Assembly: GCA_025360495.1 (NCBI GenBank)
Contig: JANYCC010000252.1
Coordinates: forward strand, 1 to 40,540
Origin: Verrucomicrobiota bacterium
GTDB taxonomy: Bacteria > Verrucomicrobiota > Verrucomicrobiia > Limisphaerales > UBA9464
Direction of reading: 5' to 3'
DNA: 40,540 nucleotides
Position numbers and translations under genes: made by a program. The notes below the pieces were generated by a model. The model was not told the DNA's origin. It saw nothing but the letters and a program-made list of their open reading frames with translations, and did not search any database. Positions 26,160-34,199 of the stretch are shown here, one piece after another (the stretch's first letter is position 1; each line of letters begins with the position of its first letter).

Positions 26160-26434
26160 GGGTCGGGGACGCCACCGGGCCCGGCCCCGGACAGGGTCCG
26201 GGCGCCACGACCGAGACCCGGTTGCGTGCGGTGGTGGCCCGGGTGGCGCACGTGGAGCCCGATTCGTTCGGGGTCGACGACGACCTGCGGGTCCGTCTCG
26301 GGTTGGATTCGCTCTCGGTGCTGCGTATCGCCGCGGGCGTGGAGCGCGAGTTCGGGGTGACGGTCCCCGATGCAAAGCTTCACGAGATGCGGACGCTGCG
26401 GGAAATGGAGGGGATCGTGGGCGGGAAAGCGTGA
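26156..26434 (+). CDS. Acyl carrier protein
   Basis: A 92-residue carrier protein starting at a GTG that overlaps the radical SAM stop (GTGA). After a Gly/Pro-rich leader (residues 1-17) comes the four-helix ACP fold with LGLDSLSVLRI. Ser52 is the predicted phosphopantetheine attachment site. The helix after it (VEREFGVTVPDAKLHEMRTLREMEGIV) is family-typical. It is unlikely to be the housekeeping ACP: it is Arg- and Gly-rich, lies away from fab genes, and closes a dedicated operon. It ends 41 bases before the convergent DksA-like gene. Confidence 0.88.
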   Translation: MRVGDATGPGPGQGPGATTETRLRAVVARVAHVEPDSFGVDDDLRVRLGLDSLSVLRIAAGVEREFGVTVPDAKLHEMRTLREMEGIVGGKA

Positions 26435-26475
26435 GTTCCCCGTCCCTTCCAACGGCATCCTGAGCGCGATGAAGC

Positions 26476-27159
26476 TCACCCCTTGGGAGTCTCCTCCTCG
26501 CCCGGTTCCGATTCCTCCGTCGCCCCGGGCAGCAGGGAGTCTTCGGTGGCGGGTTCCCCAACCTCTTCCCCGGCCTCGGCCTCCTCTTCCGGCGGCACCC
26601 AGTGGGGCCCCTTTTCGTGAATGGTGCCCGCCGGTCCGATGCGGGGCCGGGGAACACGCCCTTCCTTCTCCAAGCGCTCCTCCACTTCCCGTGTGTACCG
26701 GGTCCATGGAATCGCCTTCAACCGGGCGGCGGGGATGGCCTTGCCGGTGACCGCGCATTGGCCATAGCTGCCGTCCATGATCCGTTGGAGCGCCTCGCTG
26801 ACCTCCTTCAAGGCGTTCATTTCCATGGACAGACGGGTCAACGCCAGACCGTGGTCGAATTCGTCGGTGGCGCTGTCCGCTTCGTCCAGGCTGTGAGGTT
26901 CGAGGGGTTCCGTGACCGAATGGCGCAACTGGCTCCGGTCACCCAGAAGGCGGTCGTGCAGTGATAGCAACACCCGATAATGCCAGCGCCATTTCGCCGG
27001 AACCTGCCGGGATGCGGGCGCGGCCTTGGGGGTGCGCCCCAGTATCTCCACGACCTTGCCGGGCCGGGAGGCTTTCGGGTCCGACTTGCCATCAGTTTGC
27101 GACCCGCTGGGCGAAGGTGCCTTCGTCCGCCGCGGTCCCCGGGGTTTTTTGTCTTTCAT
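26476..27159 (-). CDS. DksA/TraR-like protein with degraded zinc finger
   Basis: About 227 residues from the ATG at 27159 (an in-frame ATG at 27201 is possible). The centre resembles DksA/TraR: a helical hairpin with acidic residues near its middle (SLDEADSATDEFDHGLALTRLSMEMNALKEVSEALQRIMDGSYGQC) followed by TGKAIPAARLKAIPWTRYTREVEERLEKE. The four zinc cysteines of the family are reduced to one (YGQCAVTG), so a metal-independent fold is implied. A basic Lys/Arg/Pro/Ser-rich N-terminus (about 50 residues) and a Glu-rich C-terminal tail (about 45 residues) flank it. DksA relatives bind RNA polymerase in its secondary channel; whether this one does is inference. Confidence 0.78.
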   Translation of the reverse strand: MKDKKPRGPRRTKAPSPSGSQTDGKSDPKASRPGKVVEILGRTPKAAPASRQVPAKWRWHYRVLLSLHDRLLGDRSQLRHSVTEPLEPHSLDEADSATDEFDHGLALTRLSMEMNALKEVSEALQRIMDGSYGQCAVTGKAIPAARLKAIPWTRYTREVEERLEKEGRVPRPRIGPAGTIHEKGPHWVPPEEEAEAGEEVGEPATEDSLLPGATEESEPGEEETPKG

Positions 27160-27271
27160 GGCTGCAACGTCCTGATCATCCGATTGGCCCATGAATCCCA
27201 TGGCTCCACGGTGGGTTGCCAGTCATTTGTGGCGACGGGTCATCCGCCGGGCGCAGCGGGGGGCATTGTGA

Positions 27272-27316
27272 ATTGGCGATTGCAGATTGTTGATTGCCAA
27301 TTTGGGGAACCGCGTC
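27272..27316. repeat. Dispersed 45-base repeat, copy 1
   Basis: Matches 34305-34349 at 41 of 45 positions over its whole length. It contains ATTGGC near the start and GCCAAT at about base 24, an inverted pair, with the core GATTGTTGATTGCCAATT. It is A+T-richer than its surroundings. The last two bases run into the stop codon of the sugar-dehydrogenase gene. The remainder of the gap to the DksA-like gene shows nothing else. Confidence 0.85.
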
Positions 27317-29108
27317 ATTCCGGTTTGGTCTCGCCGAAGCGGGCCCCGGAAAAATCCAACCGGTAGATCATCCCCTCGAAGCCGACCGCATAAATGTTGC
27401 CCGCCTCGTCGGTCCCGAAGGAGACGAGTCCCTGCGGGATGCTCCCGATCTGTCGGACCGTCTTGAGCAGGCCGTTTTCCCGGGTCAGGCCGAAGATCCG
27501 CTTGGAGGTGTAATCACCGAAGATATAAACCCCGTAAAAGGACGATTGCCGGTCGCCGCGATAGACATGCCCGCCGGTGATCGAATTGCCATATTTCCGC
27601 TTATAGGCGAAGAGGGGCGGCGTATAAGCCATGCCCTCCTTGCGATATTGGTTGGAGAACGGTTCGAAGGCCTCGTACACGTTCCAGCCGTAATTCTGCC
27701 CGCGTTGAACGATGTCCACCTCCTCCACCCGGTCCTGTCCGACGTCCGCCAGCCACAGTTCGCCGGTGACCCGATCAAAACTGAAGCGCCAGGGTTCGCG
27801 GAAACCGTACGCCCAAATCTCCGGGCGCGCATCCGTCCGGCCGCGGAACGGATTGTCGGCGGGGATGGCATAAGCCAGGTCGCCCTCGGTCCGGTCCACG
27901 TCGATCCGCATCATTTTGCCGAGCAACAATTGCAGGTTTTGGGCGTGGCCGTTGGGATCATTATGCGGTCCCGTGTCGCCCATGCCGAAATAGAGGAAGC
28001 CGTCCGGACCGAATTGCAGGCAACCGCCGCTGTGATCCTCGGCCACGCTCCGGATTTTCAGCAAGGGACGGGGCGGTTGACCGGAATCATGCCGGAAATC
28101 CGCCGCGAACCGCTTCTCGACGATGTGCGTGGTGACCCTGCCCTCCGCGAACGTCTGATACTTCAGGTAATACTTCCGATTCTCGCGGAATTTCGGGTGA
28201 AAGGCCAGGCCGAGCAGACCGTTCGGTCCGCGATCGCTGAAGACCTCCTGGGTCAGGTCGGCGAACACGGTCTTCTCCTCGGCCGTCGCGGTCTTCTCCA
28301 TCATCCAGATCATCCCCTTCTGGTGGAGCACCAGGAAAACATTGCTGAGGCCGGGAACCTGATGGAAAGAGGTCAGTCCCGTCTGGACCTTGGCCGGGGG
28401 GACGCGGAGTTCCTGGGTGAAGAAGGGTTGCGCCGTCACCGGTCGGGCCAGTTCGGGGATGGTGCCAGGCATCCCCTGATGGGCGACCAGCGCACTCTCC
28501 GGCTGCTTCAGGGTGGCGAGGTATTCTATGACATCGGTGAATTGCTGGGGCGACAGTCCCGCCTGCAATCCCTCGGGCATGAGCGAGACGCTGCTGCCCC
28601 GCTGCCGTTGGATGTCGGCCGTGGCGAGCGTCACCAGTTTGCCATCCGCACCCATCAACTGGATGCCGGCATCGGTCGACTGCTTGAGAATGCCCTGGTA
28701 TTCCACGCCGGCTTTGGTCTCGACGATGATCGCGCCATAGCCTGGGGAAATCACGGCCGAGGGCAGGAGCACGGCATCCACGAGATCGCGGCGCCCGAAC
28801 TTGTCGCCCACCGCCAGGAGATCGGGTCCGGCCTTGCCTCCGCGTCCATCCAGCGAGTGGCACTTGGAACAGGCGAGCTTCTGGTCATCCGCGAAGAGGC
28901 GGGCTCCGTTCGCGACATTCCCATCATGGGTCCACGCGAACCGGCGGTAATCTTCCACGCTCGGAGTCGGGGCCGATCCCGGGGTTGCGGGGGCTTGGGC
29001 GAATCCGGCGAGGCCACCAGCCCATACGGAGCCGAGCGCCAGGGAGGCAGAGAGGAAACGGGGGGTCACGATTTTCAAAGGATCGCCAAAAGTGGGGATG
29101 GTGACCAA
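27315..29108 (-). CDS. Cytochrome c / PQQ-type sugar dehydrogenase fusion, exported
   Basis: Secreted redox protein of about 597 residues. A signal peptide core (SASLALGSVWAGGLAGFAQA) lies at about 20-39; the start is a TTG, and a second TTG at 29078 just before KIVTPRF would give a neater signal peptide. Residues about 60-210 form a Verrucomicrobium/Pirellula-type heme domain with CSKCH (Cys80-His84) and PSAVISPGYG. From about 225 to the end is a six-bladed glucose/sorbosone dehydrogenase propeller: GPNGLLGLAFHPKF, EDHSGGCLQFGPDGFLYFGMGDTG, GELWLADVGQDRVEEVD, YGNSITGGHVYRG. It likely oxidises a sugar outside the cytoplasm and passes electrons to its own heme. It diverges from the PSCyt1 gene across the repeat array. 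Confidence 0.9.
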   Translation of the reverse strand: MVTIPTFGDPLKIVTPRFLSASLALGSVWAGGLAGFAQAPATPGSAPTPSVEDYRRFAWTHDGNVANGARLFADDQKLACSKCHSLDGRGGKAGPDLLAVGDKFGRRDLVDAVLLPSAVISPGYGAIIVETKAGVEYQGILKQSTDAGIQLMGADGKLVTLATADIQRQRGSSVSLMPEGLQAGLSPQQFTDVIEYLATLKQPESALVAHQGMPGTIPELARPVTAQPFFTQELRVPPAKVQTGLTSFHQVPGLSNVFLVLHQKGMIWMMEKTATAEEKTVFADLTQEVFSDRGPNGLLGLAFHPKFRENRKYYLKYQTFAEGRVTTHIVEKRFAADFRHDSGQPPRPLLKIRSVAEDHSGGCLQFGPDGFLYFGMGDTGPHNDPNGHAQNLQLLLGKMMRIDVDRTEGDLAYAIPADNPFRGRTDARPEIWAYGFREPWRFSFDRVTGELWLADVGQDRVEEVDIVQRGQNYGWNVYEAFEPFSNQYRKEGMAYTPPLFAYKRKYGNSITGGHVYRGDRQSSFYGVYIFGDYTSKRIFGLTRENGLLKTVRQIGSIPQGLVSFGTDEAGNIYAVGFEGMIYRLDFSGARFGETKPE

Positions 29109-29131
29109 CCGGGGTCAAGTCTGGCGTGGGA

Positions 29132-29263
29132 CGTAGCCGACGAGGTACGAGGCGGAATCCTGGAAGGCTTGGCTTGGATCCGCCTCGTACCTCGTCGTAT
29201 AGGACGGGGATCCGCCTCGTACCTCGTCGGCTACAGGACGGGGATCCGCCTCGTCGGCTACGG
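29132..29263. repeat. Palindromic dispersed repeat, copy C (array)
   Basis: One left arm (29132-29156) is followed after a 22-base spacer by three tandem right arms. The first (from 29179) has its 3' end altered. The second (from 29211) is complete. The third (29245-29263) lacks seven internal bases (TACCTCG). The units are joined by an AGGACGGGGA linker. The array occupies the middle of the 214-base divergent gap between the sugar dehydrogenase and PSCyt1 genes, where promoters for both must lie. Otherwise that gap shows nothing I can name. Confidence 0.9.
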
Positions 29264-29322
29264 GTCACACCCCCCAAGAAGCGGGTTGCCCGCGCACCCG
29301 TGCTTCGCTACAGACAAGGTTC

Positions 29323-32001
29323 ATGCACCGGCAGTCCCCACAACGCCCGCAGAAGTTGTCGGACCGCACGACGGCGCACTGGCTGGCCCGGGCCGTCGTC
29401 AGCCTGGCGATCTGGCATGGATCAGCGTCGGGTGCCGGGGTTCCGGCCACGGTTTCCTTTCGCAATGACGTGCAACCCATTCTCCGGGAGTTCTGCTTTG
29501 ATTGTCACGGCGACGGCGCAAAAAAGGGCGGGCTAGCCTTCGATGAACTGACATCGGACGCGACGCTGCTGGATCACGATCTCTGGCTCAAGGTGCTGAA
29601 GAATGTCCGCGCCGGCCTCATGCCACCGCCCCGGAAGCCGCATCCGTCCGCCGGGGAACAACAGCGCCTCGAACAATGGATCAAGCGGGACGCCTTCGGA
29701 ATCGACCCAAAGAATCCCGATCCGGGACGCGTCACCGTCCGGCGGTTGAACCGCGTGGAGTATCGGAACACGGTTCACGATCTCATGGGCATCGACTTCA
29801 ATTCGGAGGTCGAATTTCCGCCGGACGACACCGGCTATGGTTTCGACAACATCGGGGATGTGCTGACGGTTTCACCCATGTTGCTGGAGAAGTATCTCGC
29901 GGCGGCGAAGGCCATCGTGGCCGAGGCGGTGCCGACGGTGGACCGGGCCGTCGCGGAACAGATCGTGTCGGGCAACCGGTTCCAGCGGACGGACGTCGCG
30001 CCGGTCCGGGACGGGGGCCGGGTGGTCCCGCTCTCTTATTATGCACCGGGGACGGTTTCGACGACCTTGGATGTCGATCGCGCCGGGGGTTATAAGCTGG
30101 TGTTGGAATTGGGGGTGAGAGGTGGTTTTGATTATGATCCGGGCCGGTGCCGGGTGACTTTCAAACTGGGTGACCGCGAATTGCTGGCGAAGGAGTTCGG
30201 CTGGTACGACAACAAAACGTTCCGGTTCGAATTCGATGAGAAATGGGAGCCGGGCCGGCAGTCGATGACGGTCGCACTGGAACCGCTGGTTCCGGTGGAT
30301 CGGAAACTCTTCAACCTTGAGATGCGGGTCGTCCAGGTGACGGTGCTGGGGCCGCTGGAGCGGGAGCATTGGACCCATCCCAAGAATTATGATCGTTTCT
30401 TCACGCGCGAAGTCCCCGCGGGTCGTGCGGGACGTCGCGCTTATGCCCGTGAAGTGCTGGGTAGGTTCGCCACGAAGGCTTTTCGCCGGCCGGTGGACGA
30501 CCCGACGGTGGGCCGTCTCGCGGGGTTGGCCGAGGGGGTTTATACCCAACCGGGCAAGACGTTCGAGGCGGGGATCGCCCACGCGATGGTGGCGGTGCTC
30601 GCGTCGCCCCGTTTCCTGTTCCGCCTGGAGGAACCGGCCGGCGCAGGTGCTTCAACCGCCAACGCCGACATCGATGAGTATTCACTCGCCTCGCGCCTTT
30701 CTTATTTCCTGTGGTCCACCCTGCCGGACGACGGGTTGCTCGCCCTGGCGGGTCGCGGCGAATTGCGAAGGAACCTGTCCGCGCAGGTGACGCGCATGCT
30801 GGCCGATCCCCGTTCGGACAACCTGATCCGGAATTTCACCGGTCAATGGCTCCAGACGCGCGATGTGGAAGGCATTTCCATCGACGCGCGGACGGTGCTG
30901 GCACGGGACGACGGCCAGGAACGCCAGATGCGTGAACAACTGGCCGCCTTTCGCGCCCAATTTGGAAAGGGCACCAACCGGCCCGCGGCCACGACTCCGC
31001 CGGCAGCGGGCCCCACGAACAACGTGGCCCAAGCCAATTCCGCGGGGCCGACGAACCCTGCGGGACAGACCAATGCCCCGGGTCAACGCCCCGGTCCGCC
31101 ACTCCGCCGGTTTGGTCCGCCGCGGGTCGAACTGGATCGGGACCTGCGGGACGCGATGCGCCGCGAAACCGAGATGTTTGTGGGCAGCATCGTCCACGAA
31201 GACCGCCCGGTGACCGAACTGATTGAAAGTGATTACACCTTCCTCAACGAGAAGTTGGCGAAGCTCTATGGCATGACCAATGTGATCGGCGTTGAAATGC
31301 GCCGGGTCACGCTGCCTGCCGACAGTCCGCGGGGCGGAGTGCTCACCGATGGCAGTTCGCTGGTCGTGACATCGAATCCGGACCGGACCTCACCGGTGAA
31401 GCGCGGCCTGTTCATCCTCGAGAATGTCCTGGGCACGCCGGCGCCCCCACCGCCACCGAACATCCCCGCGTTGGAGGCGAGCGAGAAGGATTTCAAGGAT
31501 CACGAACCGACTTTGCGCGAAGCGTTGCAGGTGCATCGTGAGAAGCCGTTGTGCGCCTCGTGTCACGATCGGATGGACCCGCTCGGCCTGGCCTTCGAGA
31601 ACTTCAACGCGCTGGGCATGTGGCGCGAGAAAGAGCGCAACCAATCAATCGATGCCGCCGGCAGACTCGCCACGGGTGAATCCTTTGGCAGTGTCCGGGA
31701 ACTGAAACATATCCTCGTCCAGGGTCATCGCACGGAGTTTCACCGGTGCCTGACGGAAAAGTTGCTGACCTATGCCCTGGGTCGGGGCCTCGAATATCAC
31801 GATGTGGAGGCGGTCGACGGCATTGTGGAACGGTTGGGGCGCGAGGACGGACGATTCTCGGCTTTGCTGATGGGGGTCATCGAATCCACGCCCTTCCAGA
31901 GGATGCGCCGCCAGGCCACACCGACCGCCTCCGGTTCCGGCGGAATACCGATGATTCACGCTGCCGCAAACCAGGTCCCGGGCAAATCGAAACAGCCATG
32001 A
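29323..32001 (+). CDS. PSCyt1 / DUF1587-DUF1595-DUF1592-DUF1588-DUF1585 cytochrome protein
   Basis: Large exported protein (892 residues) of a family almost confined to Planctomycetes and Verrucomicrobia; its reaction is not established. After a signal peptide (about 1-38) comes PSCyt1 with heme motif CFDCH (Cys58-His62). Next are DUF1587 (RRLNRVEYRNTVHDLMGID), a beta-rich carbohydrate-binding-like segment (about 225-335), DUF1595 (FATKAFRRPVDDPT), DUF1592 (YSLASRLSYFLWSTLPDD) and DUF1588 (GGVLTDGSSLVVTSNPDRTSPVKRG). A second heme motif CASCH follows at Cys744-His748, and DUF1585 closes the protein. A Pro/Asn/Thr/Ala-rich insert at about 548-602 splits the DUF1592 region. The stop overlaps the DUF1552 ATG by four bases. 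Confidence 0.93.
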   Translation: MHRQSPQRPQKLSDRTTAHWLARAVVSLAIWHGSASGAGVPATVSFRNDVQPILREFCFDCHGDGAKKGGLAFDELTSDATLLDHDLWLKVLKNVRAGLMPPPRKPHPSAGEQQRLEQWIKRDAFGIDPKNPDPGRVTVRRLNRVEYRNTVHDLMGIDFNSEVEFPPDDTGYGFDNIGDVLTVSPMLLEKYLAAAKAIVAEAVPTVDRAVAEQIVSGNRFQRTDVAPVRDGGRVVPLSYYAPGTVSTTLDVDRAGGYKLVLELGVRGGFDYDPGRCRVTFKLGDRELLAKEFGWYDNKTFRFEFDEKWEPGRQSMTVALEPLVPVDRKLFNLEMRVVQVTVLGPLEREHWTHPKNYDRFFTREVPAGRAGRRAYAREVLGRFATKAFRRPVDDPTVGRLAGLAEGVYTQPGKTFEAGIAHAMVAVLASPRFLFRLEEPAGAGASTANADIDEYSLASRLSYFLWSTLPDDGLLALAGRGELRRNLSAQVTRMLADPRSDNLIRNFTGQWLQTRDVEGISIDARTVLARDDGQERQMREQLAAFRAQFGKGTNRPAATTPPAAGPTNNVAQANSAGPTNPAGQTNAPGQRPGPPLRRFGPPRVELDRDLRDAMRRETEMFVGSIVHEDRPVTELIESDYTFLNEKLAKLYGMTNVIGVEMRRVTLPADSPRGGVLTDGSSLVVTSNPDRTSPVKRGLFILENVLGTPAPPPPPNIPALEASEKDFKDHEPTLREALQVHREKPLCASCHDRMDPLGLAFENFNALGMWREKERNQSIDAAGRLATGESFGSVRELKHILVQGHRTEFHRCLTEKLLTYALGRGLEYHDVEAVDGIVERLGREDGRFSALLMGVIESTPFQRMRRQATPTASGSGGIPMIHAAANQVPGKSKQP

Positions 32002-33386
32002 ACACCCACCCGATGCCGGATCGCAACATCGCCGCTGAACGGCACGCGAGTCTCAGCCGCCGTCGTTTCCTTCGCGGCCTCGGCGCCTGCGTGGCGCTGC
32101 CGGCGTTTGAATCCCTGGCCGCACCGGCCGCGGTGGTGGGTGCGACGGCCGGAAAGACGGCCCCGGTCAGGATGGCCTTTCTTTATGTCCCGAACGGCAC
32201 CATCCCGTCCGCATGGTGGCCGGAAGGCGAGGGAGGGAATGGCTTCGCCCTGTCGCGCACCCTTCAGCCCCTCGAAAAGGTCCGGCACCAGTTACAGGTC
32301 ATTTCCGGATTGGGCGACGTCAGCGCCGATCCCGGGCCCGACGGTGCCGGTGATCATGCGCGGGCGGGCGGCACGTTTCTCACCGGGGTCCGCATCAAGA
32401 AGACGGCCGGGTCCGACATCTATGCCGGTGTCTCGATCGATCAGGTCGTGGCGAATCAGATCGGTCATCTCACGCGGTTTGCCTCGCTGGAGCTGACCTG
32501 TGACGCGGTGCGCAAGGCGGGGAATTGCGACTCCGGTTATTCCTGCGCCTATGAGTATAATCTGGCGTGGCGTTCCCCGACGCTGCCGCTGACACCGGAA
32601 CCGAATCCGCGCCTCGTCTTCGAGCGTCTCTTCGGGACCGGATCGCCCGGGGAACGCCGCGAAAACCTCCGGCGCCGTCAACGGGAGCAGCAATCGATCC
32701 TGGATTTCGTGTTGGAGGATGCGAATGCAGTCGGACGGAAATTGAACGGGCGGGACCGGCAGAAACTGGACCAGTACCTGACCGGCGTGCGGGAGATCGA
32801 GCAGCGCATTGAAAGGGCCGAAAAAATGCCCGCAGCCAACCCTGCGGAGGATGCCCCATCGGGCATTCCCAAGGATTATGAGGGGCACATCGGGGTCATG
32901 CTCGACATGTTGGCGTTGGCGTTCCAGACCGATTCCACGCGCATTGCCACGCTGATGCTGGCGGGCGAGGGGAGCAACCGCACCTTCACTGAGATCGGGC
33001 TTTCCGAAGGTCACCATAATCTCACGCATCATCGCAACAACCCGGAGATGATCGACAAGGTCAAGGAGATCGACCTTTGGTATGTGAAACGGCTCGCCCG
33101 GTTCCTGGAGAAACTGGAGCAGACCCAGGATGTCGACGGCCGATCCCTGTTGCACAATTCGATGATCGTCTATGGCTCCGGGAATGCCGATGGCAACCGT
33201 CATACGCACGACAACCTACCGATCCTGCTCGCCGGCGGCGGTGGGGGCACCCTCAGGCCCGGACGCCATCTGAAGGAGAAACCCGCACCGGTCACGAACC
33301 TGTTCCTGAGCCTGGCGGATCGGATGGGCGTGCCCGGCATCGCGAGGCACGGGGATTCCACGGGCCGCCTGACGTCGATCAGTTGA
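31998..33386 (+). CDS. DUF1552 protein with Tat signal
   Basis: A 462-residue exported protein that nearly always accompanies a DUF1587/1592 cytochrome; its function is unknown. The start at 31998 overlaps the upstream stop (ATGA), and an open extension upstream lies within the cytochrome gene. A twin-arginine signal, SLSRRRFLRGLGACVALPAFESLAAPAA, occupies about residues 18-46, so the protein is exported folded, perhaps with a cofactor. The core has RMAFLYVPNGTIPSAWWPEGEG, HARAGGTFLTGVRIKKT, CDSGYSCAYEYNLAW and EGHHNLTHHRNNPEMIDKVKEID. Several histidines in the last block could bind metal. Confidence 0.92.
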   Translation: MNTHPMPDRNIAAERHASLSRRRFLRGLGACVALPAFESLAAPAAVVGATAGKTAPVRMAFLYVPNGTIPSAWWPEGEGGNGFALSRTLQPLEKVRHQLQVISGLGDVSADPGPDGAGDHARAGGTFLTGVRIKKTAGSDIYAGVSIDQVVANQIGHLTRFASLELTCDAVRKAGNCDSGYSCAYEYNLAWRSPTLPLTPEPNPRLVFERLFGTGSPGERRENLRRRQREQQSILDFVLEDANAVGRKLNGRDRQKLDQYLTGVREIEQRIERAEKMPAANPAEDAPSGIPKDYEGHIGVMLDMLALAFQTDSTRIATLMLAGEGSNRTFTEIGLSEGHHNLTHHRNNPEMIDKVKEIDLWYVKRLARFLEKLEQTQDVDGRSLLHNSMIVYGSGNADGNRHTHDNLPILLAGGGGGTLRPGRHLKEKPAPVTNLFLSLADRMGVPGIARHGDSTGRLTSIS

Positions 33387-33392
33387 CGTTGG

Positions 33393-34121
33393 TCACATGG
33401 CCCCCACCATCGCCTGTGCGGCGGGGAACAGGACCGCGTTTTCCAGGTGGATGTGGCGGTGCAGATCCGCTTCCAGATCGTCCAAACCCGCGAACAAAGC
33501 CCGATAAGTGTTGCAGGCGTCGGCGGGTGGTTGGAATCCGTGACTCAACTCGTGGAGGCGGGCCAGGGCTGACCCGACCTCCTCGTGTTCGTGGATCATG
33601 CATCCGATCGGGCCGTCCAAAGATCCCGGTGCCGGCTCGCCCCGGCTCATGGCGCTGATCGCAGGGAAGAGGATTTGTTCCTCCTTGATCATATGGCTGG
33701 TTAACTCGGCTTCCATGCCGGTGAAGACGTGGAACATCTCCACCAAGGACGGCGTGTGGCCTCCGTGGACCTTGGCGACGCGTTCCGACATCGCGTGCAG
33801 TCGTGGGAGTTCCGAACGCAGGAAACTGTGGTGGGTCGCGACGATATAGGCAGCCAGTTCGTGCGGGGGAAGCCCGGCGGGATTCTGCGCCGGGGCGGAT
33901 TTGTCCGCGAGTTCCGCCTCCAACTGTTCGACGACAGCATCGTGGGCCAGGCCCTTGCTTTCGCAGGCCTCGCGCAGGGTCCGTGCGCCCTGGCAGCAGA
34001 AGTCGATGTTGAAGGCCTGGAAGACCCGGGAGCGCCCCGGGCGTTCGGCGACCAGTTCACCGACGGTGCGCCCGAGCAGCGGGGTTCCGACGGGGGAGAG
34101 AGTGACGGGATGATGGCTCAT
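33393..34121 (-). CDS. Iron-sulfur cluster repair di-iron protein (RIC / YtfE / ScdA family)
   Basis: Di-iron protein that repairs iron-sulfur clusters damaged by nitric oxide or oxidants. The start at 34121 gives 242 residues beginning MSHHPVTLSPVG. The N-terminal DUF542 domain has VGELVAERPGRSRVFQAFNIDFCCQG with the conserved Cys pair. The hemerythrin-like bundle supplies the expected His and Glu ligands in THHSFLRSELPRL, HMIKEEQILFPAI, IHEHEEVGSAL and LHRHIHLENAVLFPAA. The frame is open to 34241; an ATG at 34193 coincides with the transcription start inferred from the upstream box, so a leaderless longer form is possible. It converges on the DUF1552 gene, six bases apart. Confidence 0.92.
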   Translation of the reverse strand: MSHHPVTLSPVGTPLLGRTVGELVAERPGRSRVFQAFNIDFCCQGARTLREACESKGLAHDAVVEQLEAELADKSAPAQNPAGLPPHELAAYIVATHHSFLRSELPRLHAMSERVAKVHGGHTPSLVEMFHVFTGMEAELTSHMIKEEQILFPAISAMSRGEPAPGSLDGPIGCMIHEHEEVGSALARLHELSHGFQPPADACNTYRALFAGLDDLEADLHRHIHLENAVLFPAAQAMVGAM

Positions 34122-34199
34122 GGCTTTTGGAATGGTGGCGACCGGCGCCGGCGTTGATCCGCCGCGGATGAAGGATTCATCCTGGTTCGGCATGAAGTG

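Noticed and set aside
29132-29263. Possible CRISPR array at the tandem repeats
   Set aside because: The repeat units abut with only short constant linkers and lack unique spacers; no cas genes are nearby.
27294-29468. Plus-strand open frame running opposite the sugar dehydrogenase and through the repeat array
   Set aside because: Antisense to a clear secreted enzyme and crosses palindromic repeats; no family match seen.
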